This document shows, piece by piece, positions 33,495-44,924 of a DNA stretch of 64,000 nucleotides. The translations under genes were made by a program, and so were the position numbers. The notes beneath the pieces are model-generated. The model had not been told where the DNA came from. It saw only the letters and a program-made list of their open reading frames with translations, and made no database searches. Source of the stretch: Notamacropus eugenii (Eukaryota; Chordata; Mammalia; Diprotodontia; Macropodidae); NCBI RefSeq assembly GCF_028372415.1, contig NC_092875.1, positions 54,539,228-54,603,227 of the forward strand. Direction: 5' to 3'. Numbering within the stretch: the stretch's first letter is position 1; each line of letters opens with the position of its first letter.

Positions 33495-33890
33495 GACAGG
33501 TTTCAGAAGTGAAAGCATACCATATAAGGATCTCTTGGAAAACTGGGAATGTTTAGTCTAGAAAGAGAAGATTAAAAGGTCATGTGATCATTGTCTTTAA
33601 ATATCTGAAAGACTGTCATGGAAAAGAGGTATTTGAATTTGTCTGATTGACTCCAGATGGGAGAACTCAGAACAATGTATGGAAGTTACAGAGGAAAGTT
33701 TTTGGCTCAACATAGTAAAAAACTTCCCAACAATTAGAGCTATCCAAAAGTAAAATGTGTCGCTTTACTAAGGAATGAGTGTCCAGTCTCTGAAGGTAGT
33801 CAAGCAGAGACTAGATAATGAACTCCCCATATCTAAAAGCATTCAAGCAGAGGATGAATGACAATCTGTCAGGGATAGAAATCAGGTGGG
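33495..33890 (+). repeat. CR1/L3 LINE 3' end, sense
   Basis: 'GGAATGTTTAGTCTAGAAAG', 'TTAAATATCTGAAAGACTG', 'AACTTCCCAACAATTAGAGC' and 'GATGAATGACAATCTGTCAG' follow the sense CR1/L3 order. It abuts the L2 3' end. Confidence 0.85.
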
Positions 33891-33989
33891 ATTTCAATTG
33901 AGGTCATGGTCTGTGCTGGATGCTCCCTTGAAGTCCCTTGCAAACACCCTTCTCTCACGGAGCTCCCAGTCTGGTTGGGGGTAACAGGC

Positions 33990-34205
33990 TTCACAAGGAG
34001 AAGTACTCCATATAGCTCTCGAAATTTTACAAAGTGCCTTTTTCACCACCACCTTGTGAGAAAGGAAATGCATATCTTCTCATCACCATTTTAAAGAGAA
34101 GCAGATCAAGGCTCTAAATTAAATAACTTGCCCAGGGTCATAAAGTTAACAGGTGTCTGAGGTGGTATTGAAACTCCCAGGTGTCTCATCTCCTAGTCCA
34201 GAAGA
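33990..34205 (-). repeat. MIR SINE, antisense
   Basis: 'CACCATTTTAAAGAGAAGC', 'AACTTGCCCAGGGTCATAA' and 'CATCTCCTAGTCCAG' are recognisable. Bases 34206-35035 carry nothing nameable. Confidence 0.7.
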
Positions 34206-35044
34206 ACAAGGTAGGGTGGGCTCAGAAACTAAGATAACCCAATAGGCTTGGGCAGAGGAAAGAGGTCAGGGCAAATTTCATTGGGAATGTGGGGCTTGAG
34301 CCAAACCTTGTAGGATGGAGAAGATTGAAGAGGGAGAAAAGGAAAGGCAAAGAAAAATGGTTACAGCCAAGGACAGAAGGTGGAAGTGAGGCCAGAGCAT
34401 GAAAAGGGCTGTGAGGAATCTAGACAGCGATTACAAAGCTTCCTTTCCCTAGTTCACAAGTGGTACAGGGATGAATTGTGGCTCTTTCTCTCTCCTTCCT
34501 CACACAGTTGTTCCTGAAAACAGCCTTGGATTGTTTGTATGATCACACCTGGCTGCCCAGAAGGGATTTAAAGATAATTAGTGGGAGAGTAGTCTGGGTC
34601 CCTGAATCCCTAAATCCAGCAGGAAGTATTGATACAGGCAAAAGACATGCTATTCAAAACTAATGAGAGAGGTCACAAAGTAGAATAAGCCAGAAATATG
34701 GCACTAAAAATAGAAAGATCCACCTGTAATATGCTATGGGGACTGTTCCTTCTAGTCCCATGGGGAACCTTTTTTGTCCTGAAGTCTGGGGTATGAGAAA
34801 GTACACATGTTTTGTTTTCAGAAAATAGAGACACTCTAGTGCAATGATGTGTTCTGAGATATAAACTCACCCAGCTGATGCAGAGACTCTTGAGTCTCTC
34901 AGATTCCAAGAGCATCCCTACTGGAGCACAACTCAATCAGATGCACAGTGCTTTCCAAAGTGACAGACTACAAGGATCTCCCAGGAGGAAGTCTGCTCAC
35001 TGTCTCCTTAAATCTTAGTTCAACTGCTCAGGTTTTTTAAGCTT

Positions 35045-35660
35045 TGTGAATCTGTGTGCTTATATATGGAGCTTGTGGCAGATCTGTGACTTGAACCCAG
35101 GGTTTCTACTTCCAAGGCTAGAACTTGTCTCACTACAGCACAAAAAAGGGATGGGGAAATGGACCCAGAGAAGGGACACTTCTTGTTCAAGGTCATAAAG
35201 CAAATTAAGGCCAGAACCAAGAATAGAACACAACACTACTGACCCCACACTCAAGATATTTTGGATAGACCCAAAGGGCAAGGTCATTGACAGCATTCAA
35301 GGTGTATGTGTCCTATCCTCATCTATACCTCATCCCTTCACTGCTTGCGAGGGCAGAGGTCAGCAGGGACTAGTTGAGATACCCAGTGGTCTTTGGAGGA
35401 ACAGAGGTGGAAGGAAGCCAGTAGAAGCTACAGCCTTGGGGCAGGTTGACTCTTCAATGATACTTCCTTAGACCCACAACTGAAAAACACAGAAGGCAGA
35501 GAACATCTTAGAAAACATGTAGTCCAAATCCCTTATTTCACAGAGAAGGAAAATGGTACCCACAGAGGTGAGATGATTTTCTCAAGTCATGTATACCTCA
35601 TAAGTATCAGAACAGGAGAAATATCCCAAACTGGCTCTTTCCATTATACCACATTTTACC
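35045..35660 (-). repeat. Three MIR-family fragments, antisense
   Basis: About 35060-35140 ('CTTGAACCCAGGGTTTC'), 35145-35260 ('CAAGGTCATAAAGCAAA') and 35490-35660 ('CAGAGAAGGAAAATGG', 'TCTCAAGTCATGTATACC'). All are diverged. Confidence 0.55.
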
Positions 35661-35832
35661 CCTTGCCCCAGTATAATAATAATAGAATTATACATGTATA
35701 AATAAGACATATAAAAAGTGTTTTGTAAACCTTAAAATGATTTATAGAACACTTTCTACATGTTTTATTTTATTACTACATAGGCACTAGGTTACAAGGT
35801 AGATAGAGTGTTAGGTCTACCTCATAAGGTTC

Positions 35833-36058
35833 GTCCTTCGTTACTGAAGAAGACCATGCCATCAGAGAAATAATGACATGACTTGCACTTGACTTTGTTT
35901 TGAATGAGGGAGGGCTGTGCAGGTCACCAGCCTCACTTCTCCTCCAGAGCCATCTGAATCCAGTGACCAGATATTCATCAGGATGACTGGAGATGACCCA
36001 GGATGCACTGGGAGACCTTGGGCCCTTTAGGCCAAGGTCTTTGCAGGCACTCACTTAA
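35833..36058. repeat. SINE of an abundant marsupial-type family (name uncertain)
   Basis: It has 'GAAGAAGACCATGCCATCAG', 'TGACATGACTTGCACTTGAC', 'GTCACCAGCCTCACTTCTCC' and a terminal 'CCTTTAGGCCAAGGTCTTTG'. The same blocks occur at 17990-18360 (reverse), 49871-49975 and 54765-54950, so it is dispersed. It is the best copy here. Confidence 0.7.
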
Positions 36059-36154
36059 GGTGAGGTAATACCCCTTCATTGAATAGGCCTGTTTAAGAAG
36101 TAGCCAGGGCATGGCCCCTTTAATGAAGCCAAGAAAAAGGAAGACATCAGGCTG

Positions 36155-36445
36155 GGAGGATCAAGTAAGATAATATTTGTAAAGTGCTTAGCAACGTGTC
36201 TGGCACACAGTAGACACTACATAAGTGCGTATTCCCTTTCCGCTTCTTTCCATGTGTCATCTTATCCGATCCTTACCATCCCTTGGAGGTTGGGCTTATC
36301 ATTATTACTATTATTTCCATTTTGTAGCAGAGGAAACTGAGACAGACAGGGTCCCAAAGCTAGGAAGTGTCTGAAGCAAGATTTGAACTTGGGTTTTCCT
36401 GACTCCAAACCCAGCTCTTTATCCACTATGTTACTTAGCTGCCAA
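36155..36445. repeat. SINE tail (sense) next to an antisense MIR-family SINE
   Basis: About 36155-36232 reads 'GATAATATTTGTAAAGTGC' and 'GTCTGGCACACAGTAGAC' in sense. About 36250-36445 reads the reverse core ('GCAGAGGAAACTGAGACAG', 'GACTCCAAACCCAGCTC'). They are two insertions in opposite directions. Confidence 0.7.
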
Positions 36446-36947
36446 GCATAATAACTGGAATCCCCCAAAGATATAGGTGTGTGAAACAAGAAATGGAGAG
36501 ACAGTCTCCCAGGTGGAATAAAAAAAAAACCTGAGATCAGTAGGGCTGGGGGGATGGGGAGTGGGATTGTGCTCACAGGGATGGCTTCCTATTGGCTTGC
36601 TAAAAGCTTAATTGGTTTAATTTGAAAGAACAGCCTTCATAGGGGAGGAGGAGGGTGGAGAATCATACCTAAACCTACTCTCATTCCTCCAGCCTAGATT
36701 TCTGTCTCTGCCCCTGGCGACATCACCGTCTGATTCATCCCCAGAACAACAGAGTTTGTCATTTCTGAAAAACCTACGAACAGGCCCAGTGGAAGCAGGA
36801 GGGGGCCAGAGTCGGAGGGGCAGCACCCAGAAAGGAGTAAATGAGTCCTGCTTGGGAGTCCAGGCCTCCACAAGTAGCCAATCTTGTCCAGTTAAGACGA
36901 AGATTTGGATATTCTGTCTCCCTCATTGATAGGGACTAGGAACATTT

Positions 36948-36961
36948 GGGGGGGGGGGGGG
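36948..36961 (+). repeat. Homopolymer G tract (14 G)
   Basis: Fourteen consecutive G after AACATTT. The region 36450-37320 has no gene or named repeat that I recognise. A second run of 10 G is at 37497-37506. Confidence 0.95.
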
Positions 36962-37326
36962 TTCTCCCAGCTCATAAATGGAGATGTTACTTAGTTATGC
37001 CACACAGCAAGTGAGGGACATATACAACTGTCTAGAACCAGGATTCCGTCTGCCACATCATCCAATTTTTCCTGCCTCCTTTTTACCCCTCCCTTCAGTT
37101 CTTGAAATGGGATGACATCTCTGATCTCTTCCCCTTTGACAACTGTGTGTTCACAAATAGTTGGCAGCTTTCCCTTCTCTATCCGCCCTTCCACCCCCAC
37201 CCCAACCCTCCTGCCAATAGATCAGCTAGGTTAATTCTTCTTAACCACTCACTTTCACATACTACATCCTTCATCCCCCTGGGAGAGAGGCTTTGTGGGT
37301 TGGAGGGACAGTAAGGAGACAAGAGA

Positions 37327-37545
37327 CCTTAGCAAAACATTTCCCAAAGTGGGAAATACCACCCCCTGGGGGGTACCCTGGAATGATCCAGGGGTGGAGG
37401 GGATAGTAGTTTGAAATACCACAAATTTCCCCAAAAAAATCGTTTAACAGGTAAAGAAAGTAGATTTCCAGGAGGGGTGCTGAGTAATTTTTTAAAGGGG
37501 GGGGGGCAGTAGGCAAAATAAGTTTTGAGGGAACATCTGCTGGAT
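37327..37545. mobile_element. Possible non-autonomous DNA transposon
   Basis: The left end 'CATTTCCCAAAGTGGGAAATACC' region (37337 on) and the right end 'GCAGTAGGCAAAATAAG' with TTTTGAGGGAAC are roughly inverted, around a G-rich 'CCCCTGGGGGGTACCC' motif. I recall a dispersed mammalian element of this shape but see only one copy here, so the call is tentative. Confidence 0.35.
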
Positions 37546-37799
37546 CCTGGGCCAGCAATGGTCTGAGGAAATTTCTTTTAATTTACACTACTCTGAGCTG
37601 GTCAAAGACCAAAATATAAACCCAGGCTGAGCCTCTGACTCTGACCTTTGACATAGCCATAATCCAGAGCCCAGACTGAGCCAGGAAGACTGAATTAGAG
37701 AGTGTGACTGACTCACTGTTAGGGGACAGCTCAGGACCAGAATCCTCCAGGGGTAGATCAAGAAGGCTGTCTTCATATACCAAGTTTGAACAGACATTC

Positions 37800-38115
37800 C
37801 TTATAGTATTGATTCAAACATACAGGCTGAACCCCTACCACCAGATCGCTTTGGAAGGACAGGGGCTCTAGCTTCGAGTCTAAAGGAGGGCCTGCTGTAA
37901 AGAAGAGGGCTGTCTTCTTCTGAGGAGCCCCAGAGGGCAGAACCAGAAGTAGTGTAAGGCATTTCCCAAGAAGCTGATTTCCTCCGGATGAAGATGATAG
38001 CTTCCTAACCATGAAAGCATCCCATAAATAAAATGGGCAACCTTGGGAAGTGATGAGTTCACTATCTCTGGAGATTTTCAAGCAGAAGGCAAGATGATAG
38101 ACTGTCAGGAGACAT
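37800..38115 (+). repeat. CR1/L3 LINE 3' fragment, sense
   Basis: 'GCCCCAGAGGGCAGAACCAG', 'AAATGGGCAACCTTGGGAAG', 'TCTCTGGAGATTTTCAAGC' and 'GATAGACTGTCAGGAG' are in the sense CR1/L3 order. Confidence 0.75.
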
Positions 38116-38129
38116 GGTCAGAGATGATC

Positions 38130-38318
38130 CACAGTATTATGAGAAGATTGTGAATCAGAGATCTGAGTTCAAATCGAGCTCTTCTTCTTAGTCAAGAGTC
38201 CCTGGGGAAGTCACTTCCCCACTTCTACGCCTCAGTTTGCTCATCTGTAAAATGAGGAGGGGAGTGGGTTGAACTCTAAAGCCCCTTCTAACTCTGACAC
38301 TGAGATTCTGTAACAGGC
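38130..38318 (+). repeat. MIR SINE
   Basis: 'GAGTTCAAATCGAGCTC', 'CCTCAGTTTGCTCATCTG' and 'AAAGCCCCTTCTAACTCTG' give a nearly complete MIR. Confidence 0.8.
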
Positions 38319-38436
38319 AGAATATACTCACTTGTAATCCGTATTTGAACCAATCCAGAATTCTTAGCTTTATAAGAATTTAGAATTCTTAAGTCCTAGA
38401 CTCAAAGGGAGAAGGACCAGAGGGGATTGACTGATG

Positions 38437-38572
38437 GACCAATCAGTCAATCAACAAGCATGTATAAAATGCTTACTATGTTGGGGCAGAAGGGAGGGTG
38501 GAGAAGAAAGACAAAAACACAAAAAGCGGTTTCTTGCCTCGAGGAGATCATATACTAAAGGAAGCAGCTAGT
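38437..38572 (-). repeat. L2 3' end, antisense
   Basis: It starts CAATCAGTCAATCAACAAGC and contains 'TTCTTGCCTCGAGGAGATC'. Bases 38573-39268 contain nothing nameable apart from a few low-complexity stretches. Confidence 0.75.
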
Positions 38573-39268
38573 CCAGCCTGCAGCCCCCAACTCCCTAGAA
38601 TAGGTGGCAGCTTTGGGGAAGGATACAAAAAACCCAGGTTAACTTTCCATGTGCCAAACTATTTGGGGAAGCAGCCAAATCTCCTTTCTTCTTCATTCCC
38701 CATGTCAGATAGCAGCCCACCCACCCTCAAAGAAGCCAGGGACCACAGAAAGTGCCTTGTTATCAGCAGTAGGGTCCAAAGAATCCCTGCCCATAGAATT
38801 TTCCCTGGAGGTCTTTGACTGGAGATAGTGACATCCATCCCAAGACTTGTTTTGCAGTCTCAAGCCGCCTCCCAAGCCTTCCAGGCAGTGGGCTCCCTCT
38901 CCCTGCTCTGCCAGAAACTTCAGCCAAGTTTGTCCTGTTGGAGCCACCCAGACCATCAATAACATCAGGACCTCAAGGGCTGAGGGCCAGGAAGTTTTTT
39001 GTCATATGAGCCAGCCCCCTCCAGGCTCCTACCACTGTTTCTATGGCTTGTGCAGGAATGCAGGAAATCGGGTTCTTCCATTCAAGGGTGTTTGGGTAAA
39101 TGTTTAACAACCAGCTCTCCAAAAACTGCATGACCTACTTTTAACTTCAATCTGAACTATTAACATTTTTTCCCAACAAAAAAAAATAAAACAAGCGCTG
39201 ATCTTGTAGCGTTTGCTAATTTCCAAGGTGTGAATGCTCCTACTGATAATTCAGCAATCTGCTCTCAG

Positions 39269-39304
39269 AGTTTATGCCAGTTTATACCAGTTTATACCAG
39301 TTCC
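39269..39304 (+). repeat. 10-bp tandem repeat, about 3.5 copies
   Basis: AGTTTATGCC followed by two copies of AGTTTATACC and a partial AGTTC. Confidence 0.9.
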
Positions 39305-39479
39305 AGAACCACTCCTGGTTCTTCCTCTCTTGGTTCTTCTGCAGAATTACCTTGACCTTGGGTTAGTCTTCTCCCCACTTCAGGCTCCCATATTCCCAGG
39401 CTCAGGGGCTGGTCGTGGGATTCGGGAGAAAGTCCCAGAACAAAGTGACTAGGCAAGGAGAGGCACTAGGAAGACTGAT

Positions 39480-39960
39480 GAAGGAACTGGGAATAGTTAA
39501 CCCACAGAGGACAAGACTTAACAGAGACAGGACATTCTCAGGAACTTGAAAGCCTGTCCTGAGGGAGTGGAATTTCCTTGTTATGCCTGACCCCAGAAGG
39601 CAGAATGAGGAACAAGGAGTAGTGTCCCACAGAGGAATACTCCAGATTCAGAGAGGATACAGGTTGGAGGCCTCGCTCTGCCACTCCCTTCATCAAGGTG
39701 TAAGGCACTTAACCTCTCTGGATCTCAGTTTCCTCATCTGCACAATGGAGAGGAGGGGAAGAGAGAAGAGTGGTATTAGGAGACTTCTAAGGTCTTTTCT
39801 AACTCTAAACTTATAATCCTGAGATATGGGTAGAAACATTTTTGTTTTGCCGTAAGAAAAAACTTACAAAAAATTTGGGCTGTCCAAAAGTGGATTGGCA
39901 GCCAGTATAGGTAGTGACTCCCCCATCGTGGGAGGCCTTTAGGTAGAAGACAGAAGCTGA
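39480..39960 (+). repeat. CR1/L3 LINE, sense, split by a MIR
   Basis: About 39480-39625 ('GGAATAGTTAACCCACAG', 'CCCCAGAAGGCAGAATGAGG') and about 39840-39960 ('AAAACTTACAAAAAATTTGG', 'TGTCCAAAAGTGGATTGG') are sense CR1/L3. Between them lies a plus MIR at about 39640-39835 ('TCAGTTTCCTCATCTGC'). Confidence 0.75.
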
Positions 39961-39961
39961 A

Positions 39962-41045
39962 GTTGCAATACTCTAGCCAAATAATTAGAAGACAGGGCTC
40001 ATTGGAAAAGACCCTGAGGTTGGGAAAGATTGAAGGAAAAAGAAAAAGGAGACAGCAGAGGATGTCATGGAAATGATAAACATGAACTTGGACAGACTTC
40101 GAGAGATAGTGGAGGATAGAGCCCCTGGCATGCTATGATCTATGGGGTCCCAAAGAGTCAGACATGACTGAAATGACTGAACAATAAAAAATAGTCCAGG
40201 AACAATGAGAGTGCCTTGAACTAGGATGGTGGATTGTTATGAGTGGACAATAGGGGACAGTTACAGAAGATGTTTGGGCAGTAGAATCAACCCAACTTGT
40301 CAGCTAATTGCATCATGGAAGAGGGAATGGGGAGAGTCAACGATGAAGTCAAGTTTACAAATTTCATTGACTGGAAAGACAATGATGCCCTGAACATAAA
40401 TAGGAGTGTTTAGAGAGGGAGTAGATTTGGAGGGAGGGAAAGATAAGTCTGTTTTTGATATGTTGAGATACTTACGGAATATCTGATTGGAGGTGTCCAA
40501 CAAGCCATTGGTGATGTAGGACTGGTACTCAGGTGAAAGACTAAGCCTGGATATATGGATCTGGGAGTCATCAACATAGAGAATATAACAAAACCTCTAG
40601 GAATGAAGACCAGAAAGAATCACAGACAAGGAGGACTGCTTTGAAAGTTATATGTTGATTTAGTATAGATTTTAAAAGAAAGGCAAGTTGTATATGCTGA
40701 ATTCACAGTTTCATGTCCAATTTTTTTCCTGTTTTGCTACAGGTGTAGAAATATTCATTTTATATGGTGCTTGTTAAATTCAGAAGAAATTCAGAAAAAT
40801 TGAAACTGTGGGAACTGATGAGATCATAAAGAATTTGGTTGTGGAGAAAGAAAACAAAGGAGCTTTGAGGGATGCCAGAAGTTAGAGAGCTGGACGCAGA
40901 TGATGATGCAGCAAAGGATCCTGGGAAGTGATGCTGAATGTAAGAAAACCCAAGAGGAAGAGTATCCAGGAGAAGAGAATGATCAATATTGTTCAAAGCA
41001 GGAAAGAGGTCAGGAAGGATAAGTACTGAGAAAATGTCATCTAAT
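39962..41045 (-). repeat. L2 LINE, antisense, with RTE fragment inside
   Basis: 'GAAGTTGCAATACTCTAGCC', 'GACAGACT' and 'GATATGTTGAGATAC', 'GATCTGGGAGTCATCAACAT' and, near the far end, 'CCAGGAGAAGAGAATGATC' follow antisense L2 order. Minus-strand 40760-40996 gives NNIDHSLLLDTLPLGFSYIQ and SGIPQSSFVFF, matching the L2 reverse-transcriptase region around its PQGSVLGP motif. Bases 40083-40190 are foreign. Confidence 0.85.
40083..40190 (+). repeat. RTE/BovB-like LINE 3' end
   Basis: 'CCCTGGCATGCTATGATC', 'ATGGGGTCCCAAAGAGTCAG' and ACATGACTGAAATGACTGAAC are the RTE/BovB 3' terminal blocks. The Mar1-like SINEs share the same terminus (for example 30360-30399). Confidence 0.75.
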
Positions 41046-41049
41046 TTAG

Positions 41050-42470
41050 AAAATTCTCATAAATTAAGAGCTAGAAGGGATCATGGTGGTCGTTGAGTTC
41101 AGAAATGGGGGACAGGGAAGGAGTTAGTAAGTGGAGAAAGGCAAGAGACTAGAAATGAAGGGAGGGCAAGCTACCAGAGAAGACAGGAGAAGATGTGAAC
41201 AAGGGGCACACATTGGCCTGGACAGGAAGTCTTCTTCCTCAGAGACTGGGGTATCGGCTGCTTTCTCATATGACCTACTGCCTCCCCTAATCTGACCTGA
41301 AACTGGGGCTAGGCCTCACCCCAGGCTGCACTCCACAAGCCTGGGCCTCCCAGAAGAACTTCCTGTTGTTGAGGTTTTATCTCCCGGATGCACCAGTCTC
41401 CCCCAAGTACCAGGTTCCTGCCTGGAGCCAAGCCTAATCCTATTCCCCTAATGACTAGAGGACCCAAGAGGAAGAGATGGCCATGTACAGTCGGGGCTGA
41501 GAGGGAGGGAGAAGACCAAGGGAGTCTCTCCGAGCCCCCCATCAAGCTGATTCTCCCTCAGAAGCATCCTACATGTGCCTCAAACTGAACTAGAACTCTA
41601 ATCCCATGTTGGTCTGGGGCTGGGGCTGGAGGAGGAAACTTGGAGACCTTGCTTTCCCAGAGGGCCCCAGGCTGAAACAGATCTAGGCCCCTGGAGGGCC
41701 TGAGAAATCCCCCTTCCCTATTGTGGGAGCTGGAGAACCTGGACCCAGATCTGGCTTGGACAGGCATGCCAAGGAAAGTGGCCGTAGTCTACTCTACTCC
41801 CATCCTGAACCTGGGCCCAGGTAGAGCTGGTAACAGACTAACCCTGGGGCCCCATCTCTGACCCACAGAGGTTGGGATGCAGGGTCAAAGTTGAGCAAAT
41901 CCATCCTAGACGGAGAGGCCATTTCTCTGTTCTCCTTTTCTTCCTTCTTTCCAGCTTGTCCACTTCAGATAACCCTATTGCCTTCTCTTGAAGTGTCTGC
42001 TTACTGAAGAAACTAGACTGGTCATTCCATTTCAGAGGATGGAATCTCTAATATTCCCTCTTCCCCAGCTCTAGCTGCCCCAACTTCCCCTCTTCCACAC
42101 GCCCACCCCCTACTCTAGTCAGTGACCTCCTGCTAGGGATGGGGCAAGGGTCGGGGAAAGGCAGCAATTTTGCCTTCTTCAAGGGGTACTCTATCAGAAT
42201 TTTATCAGCCTCTGTTCCACATTCCTGGATTCTTTACCTGGTTCTCATCTGAGGGAAAATGTATTTCTAAGAAGTAGATGGGGACAGGAGAGAAGGAGAA
42301 ATCCCTCCCCCTACTCAAGAGCCTGAAAAGTTTCTGGATCTAAGGATCTTCCTGCTGGACTGAAACAGAAACCAGAGACAGAAAGCCTGAGGAGAAGATG
42401 GACACATGGGGAAACTGAGGCAGGGACAGAGAAAATGAGGCAGAAAAGAGAAACAGGATTAGCAAGAGTG
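41050..42470. other. Repeat-poor intergenic sequence
   Basis: No transposon, RNA gene or exon recognised with confidence. Purine-rich stretches alternate with GC-rich ones. It may carry regulatory DNA for the flanking genes, but nothing in the sequence proves this. Confidence 0.4.
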
Positions 42471-42630
42471 AATAACATAGACCTTCATACATTGTAAGAG
42501 TTTAACAAATGTTTATTGAATCAGAGACACAGAAAGAGATAAACTGAGGCAGAAACATACAACTAGTGAAAGAGAGACTAAGAGAAATTGAAAGAGAGAA
42601 AGCTAGAGAAACAGAAGCAGAAAATAGGAC
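42470..42630 (+). repeat. L2 3' tail and purine-rich tract
   Basis: 'GTTTAACAAATGTTTATTG' (about 42499) is a sense L2/MIR terminus. It passes into an AGAGA/GAAA-rich low-complexity stretch to about 42630. Confidence 0.55.
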
Positions 42631-43589
42631 TCCCCCACCCCTCTCAGCACAGCTAGACAGGAAGGAACTATTTATAACTCTCCCTACCAACCCCTATCCC
42701 AGCTGGGAGACCGGAAACGACCCCCATTAGCCTATGGGATTTATCCCTCCCTGCCCAGACTAGGGGGCCTGAGGTGGGGAACCTCCCTACCAAACCCCCA
42801 TGAACACCACCTACACCAAGCATCAGTGCCCATGGACAGCCTCAAACCCCTCCCTCTCTGTACTTATTGACCCAGCTACCTTGTGGTCTCTTCATAGACC
42901 CAGGAGTACAGCTCCCCACCAACACCCCAACCTCACAGGAAGCACATCAAAGGCAAGGGGTGGGGGGAAGGTTGCTTGTCTATAAATGCTTCTGAATGAG
43001 CAGCTGCAAACCCACTCCTGCAGCCTCCTCTCATGGACCCTTGTAGCCAGCCCCCAACATCTTGGGCTCCACAACCCTCATCCCTCCACCCTGTTCCCTT
43101 CCTTCCCGCCTGCCCATTCAACCAGTAGTAAACTCAGCCTGACACTAAGTAATGAAGAAACTATTTTTAAACTTGTCCTGGCCCCATAGGCCATCTCAGG
43201 CAATGGAATCTCTTTTTCTGGGTTCCTGGGCCCAATTCCATGTGTCTGCTTAGTTAGCTGCCCCTCCCCTAGAATTTGCACCTCCGTTTCCCTATGACCC
43301 ACAGTATCCATCTACAGAAAGAGATAACAAGGAGCTAGCTAAGCGTGAGTGCTTTTCCCCATCCTCCTCTCCTCTCTCCCCACCTCCTCAAGCTGCATCC
43401 AGCTCCCCCACCCCAAGTCCTGGTCTTCTGCATTCCCTGACTGACCCCTGACCCCTGTCCAGAAAGAGCACTCCTGAGCCTGAAGGGGTTAACCTCCACA
43501 CTCTTCTCTGTCCCCAGCTCTCCTCCCCTTCTCCTCCCGGCTCCCTCTCCGTCTGTCTCTGTGTCTGTCTCTCCAACACTTTCAGTCAC

Positions 43590-43706
43590 ATCCGCCTGCT
43601 GGGCACAGCTCCCCCAGCTCTCACATCCCCAGACTGGGCAGATCTTTCTGATTTCCCAGGATCTCTCAGTCTGCCCTCACCGGGCCCTCCGGATCCCCTG
43701 TTCCAG
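43590..43706 (+). other. Candidate non-coding first exon of the next gene (possibly TBXA2R)
   Basis: A GC-rich, repeat-free stretch ends CTGTTCCAG and is followed by GTAAGTGAGC, a perfect donor consensus at 43707. It contains no long open frame. In human, TBXA2R lies head-to-tail downstream of CACTIN with non-coding 5' exons, so this exon would be in the expected place and direction. No TBXA2R coding exon is seen up to 64000. The start coordinate is arbitrary. Confidence 0.35.
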
Positions 43707-44189
43707 GTAAGTGAGCTTCAGGTCCCAAGCTGGAGCTGATTTTTCTTTCTCAGGATTTATTTCCCCCAACAGCCACCACCCCCATTTGCTATTCCCCACC
43801 ACTCCCTCCCCCTTGTCTACCCACTACTCCCACTGCAGGTTGGAGTAGGGCCCCTGAGTGGATCAGTGTGGGCTGCCAGTGTCTGGAAAGGGAACGCAGC
43901 TGTTCCTACCAGAATCCCACCAGTCCCACCACTAGCACCACACGCCTGTCCCCTAGTCTAGCCTTTTATGGAAAAGATAGGAGAGGTCGTTGGGAAAATA
44001 AATCTAGTGACTGGGAGATGGGGGGTAAGAGAGGAAACTAGCCAATGGCCCATGAAGGCCCCCCTCACCTCTGTCCTGCTAGGCTGCCCCAGAGACGGGC
44101 CTGGGCTAGGTTGATTTGAACCCTCTTGGGGAAATAGAGAAGCACCAGCTGCTCTAGCTTAACACACAGCCTGATTGAAACCATATGTA

Positions 44190-44460
44190 GGTTGGGTGTG
44201 ACTGAGAACAATTATATGATGCAGAATTGTGCATGTATGAGATTTGTGGGACTGCATGGGGATGATACATGTGTGAGGAGCATTACTGGGTGTGATGTAC
44301 ATTATGTACAACTGTGAAATTGTGTGACCACGTGTGATTGTGTGGCTGGGGATTGTGTGATATGGTGGCTATGGTTGCATATCTGTGTGACAGTTTGTGG
44401 TTGTGTATCAGTGGATGCCATTGCGTCCTGTGTCACTTGTTGCCTGTGATGATTGTGGTT
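44190..44460 (+). repeat. Degenerate TGTGA/GTGTG-rich simple repeat
   Basis: Recurring GTGTGA, TTGTG and GATTGTG blocks over about 270 bases, too diverged for a defined unit. A second patch (44700-44800) alternates ACATGTG and CACATG palindromes. Confidence 0.6.
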
Positions 44461-44924
44461 CTTCATTTTCACATACCCATCACTTTTCAGTGCCTTGTTG
44501 GGTGTGTGTTCTGAGATGGAGGGGGGGTGAACAGCTGAATGTGTAGACGCTTGGGATCTCAGGAAAAACAGTGGTACCAGTGAGAAGAGTATAGAAGCTC
44601 AGGGAACAAACTTTTAGATGTTCCAGATGGTTCAGTTATTTTTATTTTGTGTTTTATATCACATGTATAGTATGTTCCATAGAAGGAAAATACATTGGGG
44701 AAGTAATTGATGAGGTATGTATGTGTTTACACATGCACACATGTGTATAGCTGTGTCCAGGATGCATCTGCATCCATGTGGCTACATACATGTGCACCTG
44801 CTTCAGAAACACGAAGGGTACAAAGGAAGCCCATGAGGTGTGAGGTGTGGCTGGCAGCCAAGCTGGCAAATAGGATTCCCATCAATCAGTGAATCGAGAG
44901 GGGCTAATGGATCACTGACAGGTT

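Noticed and set aside
41309..41767. Overlapping open frames in GC-rich sequence
   Set aside because: Frames are open on both strands because of base composition. No domain or splice pattern was recognised.
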